The notes below the pieces were generated by a model. The model did not search any database. It saw nothing but the letters and a program-made list of their open reading frames with translations, and was not told the DNA's origin. Both the position numbers and the translations under genes were made by a program. From contig CAZASK010000012.1 of NCBI GenBank assembly GCA_964487845.1, positions 1-41,975 of the forward strand: a stretch of 41,975 bases of DNA, in the 5' to 3' direction. Source of the DNA: CAZASK01 sp964487845. Lineage in GTDB: Bacteria; Chlamydiota; Chlamydiia; Chlamydiales; FEN-1388. Below, one piece after another: positions 24,920 through 32,765 of this stretch. Within the stretch, counting starts at the first letter, position 1. Each line of letters begins with the position of its first letter.

Positions 24920-26464
24920 TCAAAGAGTATTTGCGGCATATATCTTTACGAGCTCGTTAGTGATCTCTTCATCATCTTCAGCGAGGTCTAAGCATGTCTC
25001 TCTTTGGTGCGTGCGTAATAATGGATCAGCGCCATGTTCGATATAGAGTTTCACTAATGGGAGATGTCGATTCGCAATAGCTTCGTGAAGAGGGGTGTAT
25101 CCAGCGCTGTTATACGCATTGATTGCAAAGAGGTGAATAAGAGGTTCAAGAAATGGGATTATATCATCGTCCAGAGTGAGAGAAGATTGTGCAATAGTGT
25201 GTAACAATGAGTCCTGATTCTCATCAAGAAGCGTGATATCAGCGCCTCGATGATGGAGGTATTGCATGACAGGTAGGTCTCCCACAAGAGCTGCCGCCAT
25301 AATCGGAGTTATTCCAGTACCATCCTTTTGATTAAGAGTCTCCGGTTTTTTTTCGAGGAGGAGGTCGATGATTTCAAGTCGATACTTTTTTCCACTAAGA
25401 GCTGCATGATGCAGTGGCAAAACGGCTTCATGATCTACGGTGTTTGGATTTGCCCTACTCTGTATCAACAGCATGACAATGCCAAGATTCCCAGAGTCGC
25501 AAGCATAGTGAAGAGCTGTTTGTCCATCGTTTGTTGTACGATCGATAATAGGAAACTTTCGGATAAGGTTTTTTGCAATTTCTAAGCGGAGCGGATGGTC
25601 ACTTTTTGCAATGAGGTGAAGTGGAGAAATGTCATGAGAGTCTCCAAATTTCGGGTCAGCGCCATTTTTGAGTAAGTATTTTATGACTGGGCTGTTGTGG
25701 TTGTCTACTGCATGCCAGAGAGCTGTTTTCCTCGAGGTGTCTTTTATATTTATCCAGTGAGATAGGTTTTGTTTCTCGATATATTGTACGAGCTTCATTG
25801 CCAATTTTTTTGAGGTGGGATGAGGCGAGCGTGCTACGGAGTGAAGGGGTGTTGATTGATTAGGCGAAGAGAGTAGAGGGTCTGCTCCATGTTCGAGTAG
25901 CAAGCCAGTTGTGTCAAGATCGCCCAGTTCTATTGCATATGTTAAAACTCTAAGGCCATATAGGTCTTTTTTGTTGACCAAGCTTGGAGCGTCTTTATGT
26001 GGTATTGCATTAAGGAGTAATTGAGCAATCGCTTTTCGATTTTGAGTTGTAAAATAGAGCTGATGCAAAAGTGTTTGATTCTCTGAATTGCAAATCAGAG
26101 GATCCGCCTTAAGGTCCAATAGCCACTGCACAAGATCTGGATTGCCGCTGAGGACGGCATGAGAGAGGGCTGTGTTGTTGCTGGCATCTTGTAGATAGTT
26201 GATTGTTTTGGGGGCTTTTCTGAATAAGAGCTGCAGTGCACTTACTTCTCGACTGTCAGAAGGAAAGTGCGCCCATCTCAGGATATTGGAGGCGTCTTCT
26301 GTTTGAGTGATCGATTTAATTAGTTCTTCGAGTGTCTTTTCTGAGGCGTTTTCGAGTTGTATGAGGACGACTGTCATTGGCGCGTGTGCAATAGCGTCTT
26401 GCAACATAGTGACTGTAGTGGGTTCCTCTTGTCTATATGGCGTATATGTGTATGCTTGTATCAT
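24920..26464 (-). CDS. Ankyrin-repeat protein, candidate host-directed effector
   Basis: 514 residues. After about 90 non-repeat residues there are about eleven ankyrin repeats, including NNTALSHAVLSGNPDLVQWL, RKTALWHAVDNHNSPVIKYL, DGQTALHYACDSGNLGIVML and AGYTPLHEAIANRHLPLVKL. Many carry the TPLH/TALH and NGADP/HGADP consensus. The final segment (TCLDLAEDDEEITNEL) caps the array. No signal peptide or membrane helix. Ankyrin repeats bind proteins and are common in secreted effectors of intracellular bacteria; secretion here is inference. It shares its strand with, and lies 54 bases downstream of, the F-box-like gene, so the two may be one operon. The target cannot be predicted. Confidence 0.88.
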   Translation of the reverse strand: MIQAYTYTPYRQEEPTTVTMLQDAIAHAPMTVVLIQLENASEKTLEELIKSITQTEDASNILRWAHFPSDSREVSALQLLFRKAPKTINYLQDASNNTALSHAVLSGNPDLVQWLLDLKADPLICNSENQTLLHQLYFTTQNRKAIAQLLLNAIPHKDAPSLVNKKDLYGLRVLTYAIELGDLDTTGLLLEHGADPLLSSPNQSTPLHSVARSPHPTSKKLAMKLVQYIEKQNLSHWINIKDTSRKTALWHAVDNHNSPVIKYLLKNGADPKFGDSHDISPLHLIAKSDHPLRLEIAKNLIRKFPIIDRTTNDGQTALHYACDSGNLGIVMLLIQSRANPNTVDHEAVLPLHHAALSGKKYRLEIIDLLLEKKPETLNQKDGTGITPIMAAALVGDLPVMQYLHHRGADITLLDENQDSLLHTIAQSSLTLDDDIIPFLEPLIHLFAINAYNSAGYTPLHEAIANRHLPLVKLYIEHGADPLLRTHQRETCLDLAEDDEEITNELVKIYAANTL

Positions 26465-26518
26465 GATAAATCATTATTTTTTATAATTTCGATGTTTTAA
26501 TAACGAGTGTATAAGCTA

Positions 26519-27796
26519 TCAATCCATACGATCTCTTGTCAGGATGCTTTTATTTGAGTATCCCTCCACATGTAAATTGTGTAACAACGCCTTACATATG
26601 CTGTTGTTGTATTGCGCTTTTTGGAGGGCGTGCTGCTCTTCATTGTCTTCAATAGTTACTTGTTGTAAAGGAGCACATATTAATTTCGAAAGATCGAGAT
26701 TGAATTCCTTAAAGGGGAGTATAACTTCCTGAAATGATGAAGCTATGTAGCCTCTAAGTTGAGCTATCTCTCCAAGAACGTTGAGTTGCAAGCCTTTATC
26801 TGGGAATAACTGTACGATTGAATTGTGGTGCTCATGCATCTGATTGACCAGCATTTCTGCTTTTTCTTGATTTTTTGCGAACATCAAGCTGTTCATATAC
26901 ACTACCTCTGAGACCATATGCCATAGCAGTTGATGGCCGTGCGTCCTGAGGCTTTCCATCGGTATTTTTTTACGATCTGTACCTATGATTTCAAGAAGTT
27001 TTTCTTCTTCATTCAAAAAAGGAGTGCGCAAAACAACTGCCGCGAGATAGAGTGAGCTAAAGTATGGATTTTTAAAGAGTTCATCACTCTGTTTGTTTGA
27101 ATATTTTTCGTAATCTTTTTTTATGATGTCTAATATTTGAGAACAACTGTACTCCCTGTCGAACAGAAGCGCTACTACTTTATAGAAATATAGATTCATT
27201 TCTGTTGCCTGGAGCAGACTGTCTTCAGCCCATTGGATTTCTCTTTTCTTTATCTGCATGAGGTCGGAGTTGATTATTGCGTAGGTTGACTCAGAGATGC
27301 TCATTTCATGTGTGTGAAGTGAAAAAAGGTGTCTATATAGGTTGTCAAAATATCTCTCGGTTCCAATGTGTAGCAGTTTGTTGTAATCAAGCTCGACAGG
27401 AGATTGTTTTTGAGAAGTGTTTGGGAGGGAGTTTTCTTTTAGTTGGGCATCTATTTTTAACCGCTCTATTGTTTCCAGAACCTTTGCTTTCCTTTCACTG
27501 TTTTGATTCTTAATGAGTTTTTCGGATTCTGCTAATAAATTTTTTATAGCTTTTACATTATGAAAACGCTTGATATAGGGGTCAGTAAAAGCTATTTTAT
27601 TGAATTGCTTATGTGTAAGGGAATTTTTTAAAAATTCTTGATTATCAAGGTAGCGTGCCACTAATTTGCATACTGCGTAGGAGTGGTTATTGTTTGGCCT
27701 TTCGAGGGGTTGCTCTATTATTTTCTGAGAAGAATCGTCTAGTGTGATACGATATTCATCTTTATAATCAGATGTGTAGTTTTTAATTATATTCAT
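26519..27796 (-). CDS. Helical protein with an F-box-like N-terminal motif
   Basis: 425 residues, otherwise unrecognised. Residues 38-78 read as a divergent F-box: an L/V-x-RYLD start at 46-51, then FLKNSLTHKQFNKIAF and TDPYIKRF, which follows the F-box order (hydrophobic-xxYLDxxxLxxxSLxxKxFxxLAxDPxxxRxF). The rest is alpha-helical and Lys/Glu/Leu-rich, possibly a substrate-binding or solenoid region. F-box proteins recruit targets to Skp1-Cullin1 ubiquitin ligases in eukaryotes, and bacterial ones are injected effectors. The motif is assigned by eye without a profile search. The gene starts at ATG 27796 without an evident ribosome site and precedes the ankyrin gene. Confidence 0.6.
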   Translation of the reverse strand: MNIIKNYTSDYKDEYRITLDDSSQKIIEQPLERPNNNHSYAVCKLVARYLDNQEFLKNSLTHKQFNKIAFTDPYIKRFHNVKAIKNLLAESEKLIKNQNSERKAKVLETIERLKIDAQLKENSLPNTSQKQSPVELDYNKLLHIGTERYFDNLYRHLFSLHTHEMSISESTYAIINSDLMQIKKREIQWAEDSLLQATEMNLYFYKVVALLFDREYSCSQILDIIKKDYEKYSNKQSDELFKNPYFSSLYLAAVVLRTPFLNEEEKLLEIIGTDRKKIPMESLRTHGHQLLWHMVSEVVYMNSLMFAKNQEKAEMLVNQMHEHHNSIVQLFPDKGLQLNVLGEIAQLRGYIASSFQEVILPFKEFNLDLSKLICAPLQQVTIEDNEEQHALQKAQYNNSICKALLHNLHVEGYSNKSILTRDRMD

Positions 27797-27879
27797 TAAT
27801 TGACTTTATTTATATGCAAAATTATATATTTTTTTTGGTTGTCGTCAATTAAAATTACTTGTGGCGAAAATTTTAAAAA

Positions 27880-27909
27880 TTGATTAAGACTAAAGTAATG
27901 GATTACACT
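27880..27909 (+). promoter_or_regulatory. Possible promoter of the 27924 gene
   Basis: TTGATT (27880-27885) and TACACT (27904-27909) are separated by 18 bases. The start would fall near 27916, leaving only about 8 bases before ATG 27924, and there is no ribosome site, so the mRNA would be nearly leaderless. The divergent gap (27797-27923) is AT-rich. Confidence 0.3.
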
Positions 27910-27923
27910 ATGTATTTTACAGT

Positions 27924-28802
27924 ATGAAAAAAATTTTGATTTTTGGGGCGAGGGGGTGCATCGGGAAAGCGCTTACATCTGCTCTTCGAAAGATGGGGCA
28001 TGAGGTTCGCATCGTATCACGTTTCCCGACTCGGGAAGATCTCTCTTGGGATCCAGAGCATGGAGTTGTTGATGTATCAGCTCTTGAAGGATATGATGTC
28101 TGGGTAAACTTGGCTGGAGAGCCCATTGCGGGACTTTGGACGAAGAGAAAAATGAAAGCGATTCGCGAGAGTCGGGTTTTTGCACAAAATACAGCCGTTC
28201 AAGCTCTTTGGCGCGTAAAGAAGAAACCTCTACACTATATTGCTGCATCTGCGATTGGATGGTATGGGAGCTGTGAACATGTCGTCGATGAAAAGAGTGG
28301 TTCAGGGACGGGCTTTTTGGCTGATGTGTGCTGTGAGTGGGAGAGGCCCCTAGAAGCACTACAGCCTTTGCCAGTTCATGTGGCCGTGCTGCGAATAGGG
28401 CTTGTTCTGTCGAATGAAGGGGGATTTTTACAGAAAGTATTGCCCTCCTTTCGCTACGGAGTGGGAGCTTATTTTGGCAGTGGAAAGCAATGGACGAGTG
28501 TAATTGCAATCGACGATCTTGTTGGACTCAGCTGCTATATCATTGAAAAAAGATTAGCCGGTATATATAACGGCGTATGCCCTCACCCCGTGCAACATCG
28601 AGCGCTGATGGAGTCTATTGGATCTGTGCGCTTTCATATTCCTGCGTGGCTGGTAGATCTTCTGCCTCATGGAATGGGAAAAGAGATTTTTTTAACCTCG
28701 CAAAGGGTATTCCCAGAAGCGGCACTCAACGCGGGCTTTCAATTTCGCTATCCAACCTGCCAGGATGCATTGCAACACCTTCTTTTCAAAAACAGCTCAT
28801 AG
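27924..28802 (+). CDS. TIGR01777-family NAD(P)-dependent epimerase, YfcH/SDR39U1-like
   Basis: 292 residues with an extended short-chain-dehydrogenase fold. The N-terminal nucleotide motif is GxxGxxG in GARGCIG (8-14), normally GASGFIG. Family landmarks are DVWVNLAGEPIAGLWTKRK, the repeated SRV/AVQALW region, the YIAASAIGWYG active-site tyrosine block, RIGLVLSNEGGFLQK and FGSGKQWTSVIAIDDLVGL, followed by the C-terminal DUF1731-type tail. Substrate is unknown; members are uncharacterised cytoplasmic oxidoreductases. It is upstream of the three kinase-like paralogues by 35 bases on the same strand, which may be one transcript, but a functional link is not evident. Confidence 0.9.
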   Translation: MKKILIFGARGCIGKALTSALRKMGHEVRIVSRFPTREDLSWDPEHGVVDVSALEGYDVWVNLAGEPIAGLWTKRKMKAIRESRVFAQNTAVQALWRVKKKPLHYIAASAIGWYGSCEHVVDEKSGSGTGFLADVCCEWERPLEALQPLPVHVAVLRIGLVLSNEGGFLQKVLPSFRYGVGAYFGSGKQWTSVIAIDDLVGLSCYIIEKRLAGIYNGVCPHPVQHRALMESIGSVRFHIPAWLVDLLPHGMGKEIFLTSQRVFPEAALNAGFQFRYPTCQDALQHLLFKNSS

Positions 28803-28837
28803 CGGGTATACTGTTGTTCTTTTATCGATGAGGAACA

Positions 28838-29749
28838 ATGGCACGATGGCAAAAGCGGCTCGCAATATTTGCGATTGCTCTCCTAACCCTCTACTATGGA
28901 TATAAAACAGCCCGCGTCTATGATAGACGAGCCGATGGCTTTACTTTAGAGAAAATCACATCTACATTGCCTTATAATCCTGAGTGGGATGTCGCGGTAA
29001 GTCAAGATAAGCTGGATGAAGTAAATTGCATGATTGCTCAGCCCTATTATTATTTAGCCAGAGGCTTTCAGTGCTATGCATTTCAAAGTCAAGATGGAAA
29101 ATATGTCTTGAAATTTGTGCGCCATCAACGGTTAAGGCTGTCTGACTTTGCTAATGCTTTGCCTGACTGGGGATTTATTGCCAGGTGGAAAAAGCGCAAA
29201 GTGGCAGATGGAAAAAAAAGAGCGCAATATCTTTTTAGAAGCTGGAAGGTGGCCTTTGAAGAGGTCCCCGAGGAGACAGCAACGCTCTTTGTCCACCCGA
29301 ATAAAACAAAAAACAAGTTAGGAGCTGTTTCTATTACTGATCGTATCGGCAATACGTTTTCTATCGATTTGGATGAATATGAATGTATGCTGCAGAGAAA
29401 GGCACGCTGGATCGAGCCTGTCATTGAAGAACTCATGCATGCAGGAAAAACTGAAGAGGCGAAAAAGCGTATTGATCAAATATTTCAACTACTTGCAGAT
29501 TGCGCTCATAAAGGAATTCAAGATACTGATGGGGCGTTGATACGAAAGCATAACATGGGATTTCTAGATGATCGCGCGATTTATATTGATGGCGGTAAGT
29601 TGGCAAGAAAAGGAAGAATTCGGGAAAAAGACAACTTCGCTGCTGATTTGCGTCGCTTGAGGCCGCTTCGTAAATGGTTAGTAGCCCGCTATCCAGAGTT
29701 GGCTACCTATTTTGACACAGCACAAAAAGAGGCGATAGAGCGGTTTTAG
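28838..29749 (+). CDS. Membrane-anchored protein with kinase-like signatures, copy 1 of 3
   Basis: 303 residues. A membrane helix at about 6-20 (KRLAIFAIALLTLYYG) is followed by a cytoplasmic or periplasmic domain. ARGFQCYAFQSQDGKYVLKF (74-93) looks like the glycine loop and beta-3 Lys92 of a protein kinase, though the Gly loop is weak here. Then come a helix with EE (EEVPEETATLF), a hinge-like IDLDEYECMLQRK, a helix (EEAKKRIDQIFQLLADCAHK), and DGALIRKHNMGFLDDRAIYI with Asp231, Asn239 and Asp251. Asn and the second Asp resemble the Mg ligands of kinase folds. AGGAA lies before ATG 28838. It is the first of three tandem paralogues (28838, 29750, 30601) that touch or overlap. Catalytic activity is not shown; it could be a pseudokinase or an unrelated fold. 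Confidence 0.6.
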   Translation: MARWQKRLAIFAIALLTLYYGYKTARVYDRRADGFTLEKITSTLPYNPEWDVAVSQDKLDEVNCMIAQPYYYLARGFQCYAFQSQDGKYVLKFVRHQRLRLSDFANALPDWGFIARWKKRKVADGKKRAQYLFRSWKVAFEEVPEETATLFVHPNKTKNKLGAVSITDRIGNTFSIDLDEYECMLQRKARWIEPVIEELMHAGKTEEAKKRIDQIFQLLADCAHKGIQDTDGALIRKHNMGFLDDRAIYIDGGKLARKGRIREKDNFAADLRRLRPLRKWLVARYPELATYFDTAQKEAIERF

Positions 29750-30604
29750 ATGACAAAGAAATATGTAGCCATCCTTTTTTTTATTTTAGCTTCGTACATG
29801 TCCTATAGCTATTTCAGCGATGGATTTTCTGTGCACAATATTGTTTTCCCTGAGGGCATAGAAGTAGAAACTCCACTTATCCAAGATGAAGTAATGCTTC
29901 GAAAAGTAGTTCAGCAGCCGTTTCGCTACTTAGGTAAGGGAAGACAGTCCTATGTCTTTGTTAGCCAAGATGGCAAGTGGGTGTTGAAATTTTTTAAATG
30001 TCAGCGATTGCGTGTGTCTCCAATCTATGAGTGGGCGGCATCCTGCGGTATCTTTTCAGAAAAAATTCAGCAAAAAAGAGTCGAAAAAAAGGACAGAGCG
30101 TATCGCTTATTTGAAAGCGCAGCTATCGTGGGCAGTAGACTTTCTCAAGAAGCAGGTGTTTCATATATGCAACTTGCAAAAGGTGATCATCCGCTTCCTC
30201 ACGTAACACTTATCAACGCTCTTGAGCTTTCGTTTGATGTCGATTTAGCAACAACGCCATTTTGTCTGCAGCGCTGTGGTCAGCCAGTTCTAGAGACTCT
30301 GCGGAAGTTGATTGAGCAGGGGCATATCGAGCAGGCAAAAGAACGTCTCGATCAAATTCTTGCCCTTTTGATAGAGAAAAGAAAAAAGGGAGTCAAGCAG
30401 CATGACAAGGCTCTTGTTACAAGAAATAATATTGGCTTTGTAGAAGAGAGAGCGCTATTTTTAGATATTGGATCATTTTCGTTGTCGCATACCTTGAAGG
30501 GATATCAGCATGAGAAAAAACAGATGAAACCACTTATTCGTGATCTGCGAGCACAAAATAAAGAGCTCTCCCTTTATTTTCAAAACAAGGTGGATGCTCT
30601 ATGA
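29750..30604 (+). CDS. Membrane-anchored protein with kinase-like signatures, copy 2 of 3
   Basis: 284 residues, paralogous to both neighbours. Membrane helix at about 5-22. The glycine loop is best preserved here: LGKGRQSYVFVSQDGKWVLK at 61-80 with Lys80, a close match to GxGxxxxV...K. Helix and strand follow (SQEAGVSYMQLA), then the hinge-like SFDVDL...FCLQR. The putative catalytic loop has HD (His218-Asp219), then Asn227 in ALVTRNNIGF and Asp239 in ALFLDIG, with the same Asn-to-Asp spacing (12) as copies 1 and 3. ATG immediately follows the stop of copy 1, and it overlaps copy 3 by four bases (ATGA at 30601), so translation of all three is linked. The C-terminus is shorter than in copies 1 and 3. 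Confidence 0.62.
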   Translation: MTKKYVAILFFILASYMSYSYFSDGFSVHNIVFPEGIEVETPLIQDEVMLRKVVQQPFRYLGKGRQSYVFVSQDGKWVLKFFKCQRLRVSPIYEWAASCGIFSEKIQQKRVEKKDRAYRLFESAAIVGSRLSQEAGVSYMQLAKGDHPLPHVTLINALELSFDVDLATTPFCLQRCGQPVLETLRKLIEQGHIEQAKERLDQILALLIEKRKKGVKQHDKALVTRNNIGFVEERALFLDIGSFSLSHTLKGYQHEKKQMKPLIRDLRAQNKELSLYFQNKVDAL

Positions 30605-31521
30605 AAAGGCTGTTCTACTCAGTGCTTTTTTTGACTCTACTTGCGGCATCCCTATTTGGAACTTGGCGTACCTGGAAATCATGGAAGCGCTCCCAAAGGC
30701 ATAAGCGTGCTTTTTCAGAGGCTTCTTTAGTTCATTGCAGCGAAACTTCGAAGCACCAGAAGGCAGACGATACATTACACGCTCTTTTACAGCAGCCCTA
30801 TTTCTTTTTAGCACACGGACGTCAAAGTTATGCCTTTATGAGCATGGATGGGAAGTATGTATTGAAATTTTTCAAACAAAGCTCTTCTAGTGCTTCTCAA
30901 TCTGGGTTGCCAGATCTCTTTATATTCAATTATTTCAAAAAGAAGGCAATAAAAGAAAAGCAACAGAAGATGCGTCATCTTGCACGCAGTCAAGTTCTTG
31001 CTGTAATGGACTTAACAGAGGAAACAGGCGTTGAATATGTCCACATGAAGCGTTGCGGACTTCCAGAAAGAGTGATGCTGCTAGACCCAAAAGGCGAGGT
31101 TTTATATGTAGACATTGATCATCTACAGTTCATCGTGCAGCGTGCCATAGCTCCACTTAAAGAGACTTTTATTCGCCTGATGCAGGAAAATCGAGTAGAA
31201 GAGGCAAAAAAGAGGGTGCATGCGATTTTTGATTTGCTTGAACACTGCCGGAAAAAGAAAATTTGGGATCGGGATACAGGGTTAATCCGAAACGGCAATA
31301 TAGGCTTTCTTCATGAAAAAGCGGTATATATAGACACAGGCAAGCTCGCTCCTTTCAAGCGAGGTATGGATTACACAGCCTATGATTTAAAAAGGTTAAG
31401 ACCTTTAGGAAAGTGGTTTAACAGCTACTATCCGTCTCTTGCTGTAGAGTTTGAGAAGCGGTATACCGAAAGTAGTGCAACGATCCTTGAGTCAAAGCAG
31501 AACCTACAGCAATATCAATAA
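30601..31521 (+). CDS. Membrane-anchored protein with kinase-like signatures, copy 3 of 3
   Basis: 306 residues. Membrane helix at about 5-20 with a basic flank (WRTWKSWKRSQRHKR). LAHGRQSYAFMSMDGKYVLK with Lys89 resembles the glycine loop and beta-3 Lys; the first Gly of the loop is replaced. EETGVEYVHMK could be the alpha-C/beta-4 region. Then LYVDIDHLQFIVQRA, a helix (RVEEAKKRVHAIFDLLEHC), and Asp225, Asn233 (GLIRNGNIGF) and Asp245 (AVYIDTGKLA). The Asn-Asp spacing of 12 is shared with both other copies, which supports a shared fold. The C-terminal RRLRPLRKW/KRLRPLGKW motif is shared with copy 1 but not copy 2. The last 100 bases overlap the convergent gene at 31418. Confidence 0.6.
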   Translation: MKRLFYSVLFLTLLAASLFGTWRTWKSWKRSQRHKRAFSEASLVHCSETSKHQKADDTLHALLQQPYFFLAHGRQSYAFMSMDGKYVLKFFKQSSSSASQSGLPDLFIFNYFKKKAIKEKQQKMRHLARSQVLAVMDLTEETGVEYVHMKRCGLPERVMLLDPKGEVLYVDIDHLQFIVQRAIAPLKETFIRLMQENRVEEAKKRVHAIFDLLEHCRKKKIWDRDTGLIRNGNIGFLHEKAVYIDTGKLAPFKRGMDYTAYDLKRLRPLGKWFNSYYPSLAVEFEKRYTESSATILESKQNLQQYQ

Positions 31522-31891
31522 ATCCGCGTATATCACATGGTGTGTGAAAATAGTTCATACAGATACCAAGGCTCATCATGACTGCAATAATCGCATAACT
31601 TGCAGGCCCATACAGAGAAAAAAGACTTGCTGGATTATCAAGCAAGGTAATGCGCTGACAAGCACGAAGCGCAGTTTTCTTGAGGATTATTTTTCCTTTG
31701 AGAGTTCCGATACCAATGGCTATTGCCAAAAGCACGATAATCCCATTTTCAGAAAGATTGAATAGCGTCTCCTCTGGATGATCGAGCGAGCGTAAGGAAA
31801 ATTGGATGCCTAGTCGAAGGAGCATAACGCCTATACAAAACCAGACGCATCCTGATACTCGAAGAAGGGTAGTATGACTTACTTTCAGCAT
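31418..31891 (-). CDS. Small four-helix membrane protein of unknown function
   Basis: 157 residues with four hydrophobic segments at about 9-31, 49-70, 93-115 and 120-141. Segment 4 reads RGFIDIAVGSALTQGSLHYF, which is well conserved in character and not low-complexity. It overlaps the 3' end of the kinase-like copy 3 by 104 bases on the opposite strand, so one end may be shorter than shown. Its ATG lies 7 bases inside the aspartokinase stop, suggesting coupled translation with that gene. No function can be assigned; a role linked to amino-acid metabolism is only a context guess. Confidence 0.65.
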   Translation of the reverse strand: MLKVSHTTLLRVSGCVWFCIGVMLLRLGIQFSLRSLDHPEETLFNLSENGIIVLLAIAIGIGTLKGKIILKKTALRACQRITLLDNPASLFSLYGPASYAIIAVMMSLGICMNYFHTPCDIRGFIDIAVGSALTQGSLHYFRYTASQTLQQETDSSC

Positions 31892-32670
31892 GAAATATGT
31901 TCCTCATAGTGGGGAGTAGATGAAAATGAAATTGTATCGCGGATAATAGTACCTTGGGAAGCAAGATGTGTGTCATTGAAGGGAAGAATATGTAGAGGAG
32001 TCCCATTAGCTTTTGCCAATAGCACGCTTCTATTGTGCAATATTTTTGCGCCGCGCTCGATAATAGACAGTGCCTCATCATAGGTAGCTTGCGGATAAAA
32101 AACAGCATCTCGATTTGTCTTCGGATCGTGAGAGTAAAGCCCTGCTACATCTTTGTAAAATTCTACAATAGAGGCTCTGAGAGCTATTCCAAGAGCGACA
32201 GCTGAGGTGTCTGTGCCGCCGCGGCCCAGTGTAGTGATCTCTCCTTGTTGGCTGACCCCTTGAAATCCAGCTACGATGACTACTTGATTTTTGTCTAAGC
32301 TATTGAGTATCCGAGCAGGCTTTACATTGATAATTTTCGCTTCGGCATGGTGAGCTGATGTGATAATTCCAGATTGACTGCCCGTATAGCTGATGGCTTC
32401 CCTTCCTTTTTTAGCAAGCGCCATGGCTAAAAGCGCCATGCTGATACGCTCGCCTACGCTTACGAGCATGTCAAGCTCTCGTTGAGGAGGGGAGCTGTTG
32501 ACCTCTTTTGCCAAGGCGATGAGCTGGTCGGTAGTGCTGCCCATAGCGCTTACAACAGCCACGATACGAGAAGCTTGTTTTGCCAAAATGATATCCGCTA
32601 TCTTGTCGAAGTGCTGGGGTGTTGCCAGGGCTGCCCCACCAAATTTCATCACAATCGTTGTCTGTTCCAT
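31885..32670 (-). CDS. Aspartokinase-type amino-acid kinase, catalytic domain only
   Basis: 261 residues. Phosphorylates aspartate in the aspartate-family amino-acid or diaminopimelate pathway if substrate matches the family. Motifs are VMKFGGAAL (KFGG), VVSAMGSTTDQL, LVSVGERISMALLAMAL, GFQGVSQQGEITTLGRGGTD and VAGLYSHDPKTNRDAVFYPQ, all of the aspartokinase catalytic domain. Standard aspartokinases are 400-450 residues and end in two ACT domains that bind lysine or threonine; here the protein stops at residue 261 and no ACT domain follows. Feedback control would therefore be missing or supplied elsewhere. ATG 32670 has an SD-poor leader. It is divergent from rpsA. Confidence 0.8.
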   Translation of the reverse strand: MEQTTIVMKFGGAALATPQHFDKIADIILAKQASRIVAVVSAMGSTTDQLIALAKEVNSSPPQRELDMLVSVGERISMALLAMALAKKGREAISYTGSQSGIITSAHHAEAKIINVKPARILNSLDKNQVVIVAGFQGVSQQGEITTLGRGGTDTSAVALGIALRASIVEFYKDVAGLYSHDPKTNRDAVFYPQATYDEALSIIERGAKILHNRSVLLAKANGTPLHILPFNDTHLASQGTIIRDTISFSSTPHYEEHISC

Positions 32671-32702
32671 ATGAAAAGAGTATATGGGTATGCATATATT
32701 CG

Positions 32703-32731
32703 TTGCCAGATATAAAAGTTTTTGTTAATCT
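32703..32731 (+). promoter_or_regulatory. Possible rpsA promoter
   Basis: TTGCCA (32703-32708) and TAATCT (32726-32731) are 17 bases apart, close to the housekeeping sigma consensus, 35 bases before the rpsA start. TATAAA at 32711 is another -10 candidate. Weak support from sequence alone. Confidence 0.35.
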
Positions 32732-32765
32732 CCCTCCTTAACTTTAAATTGGGAGAAACTTTTAA

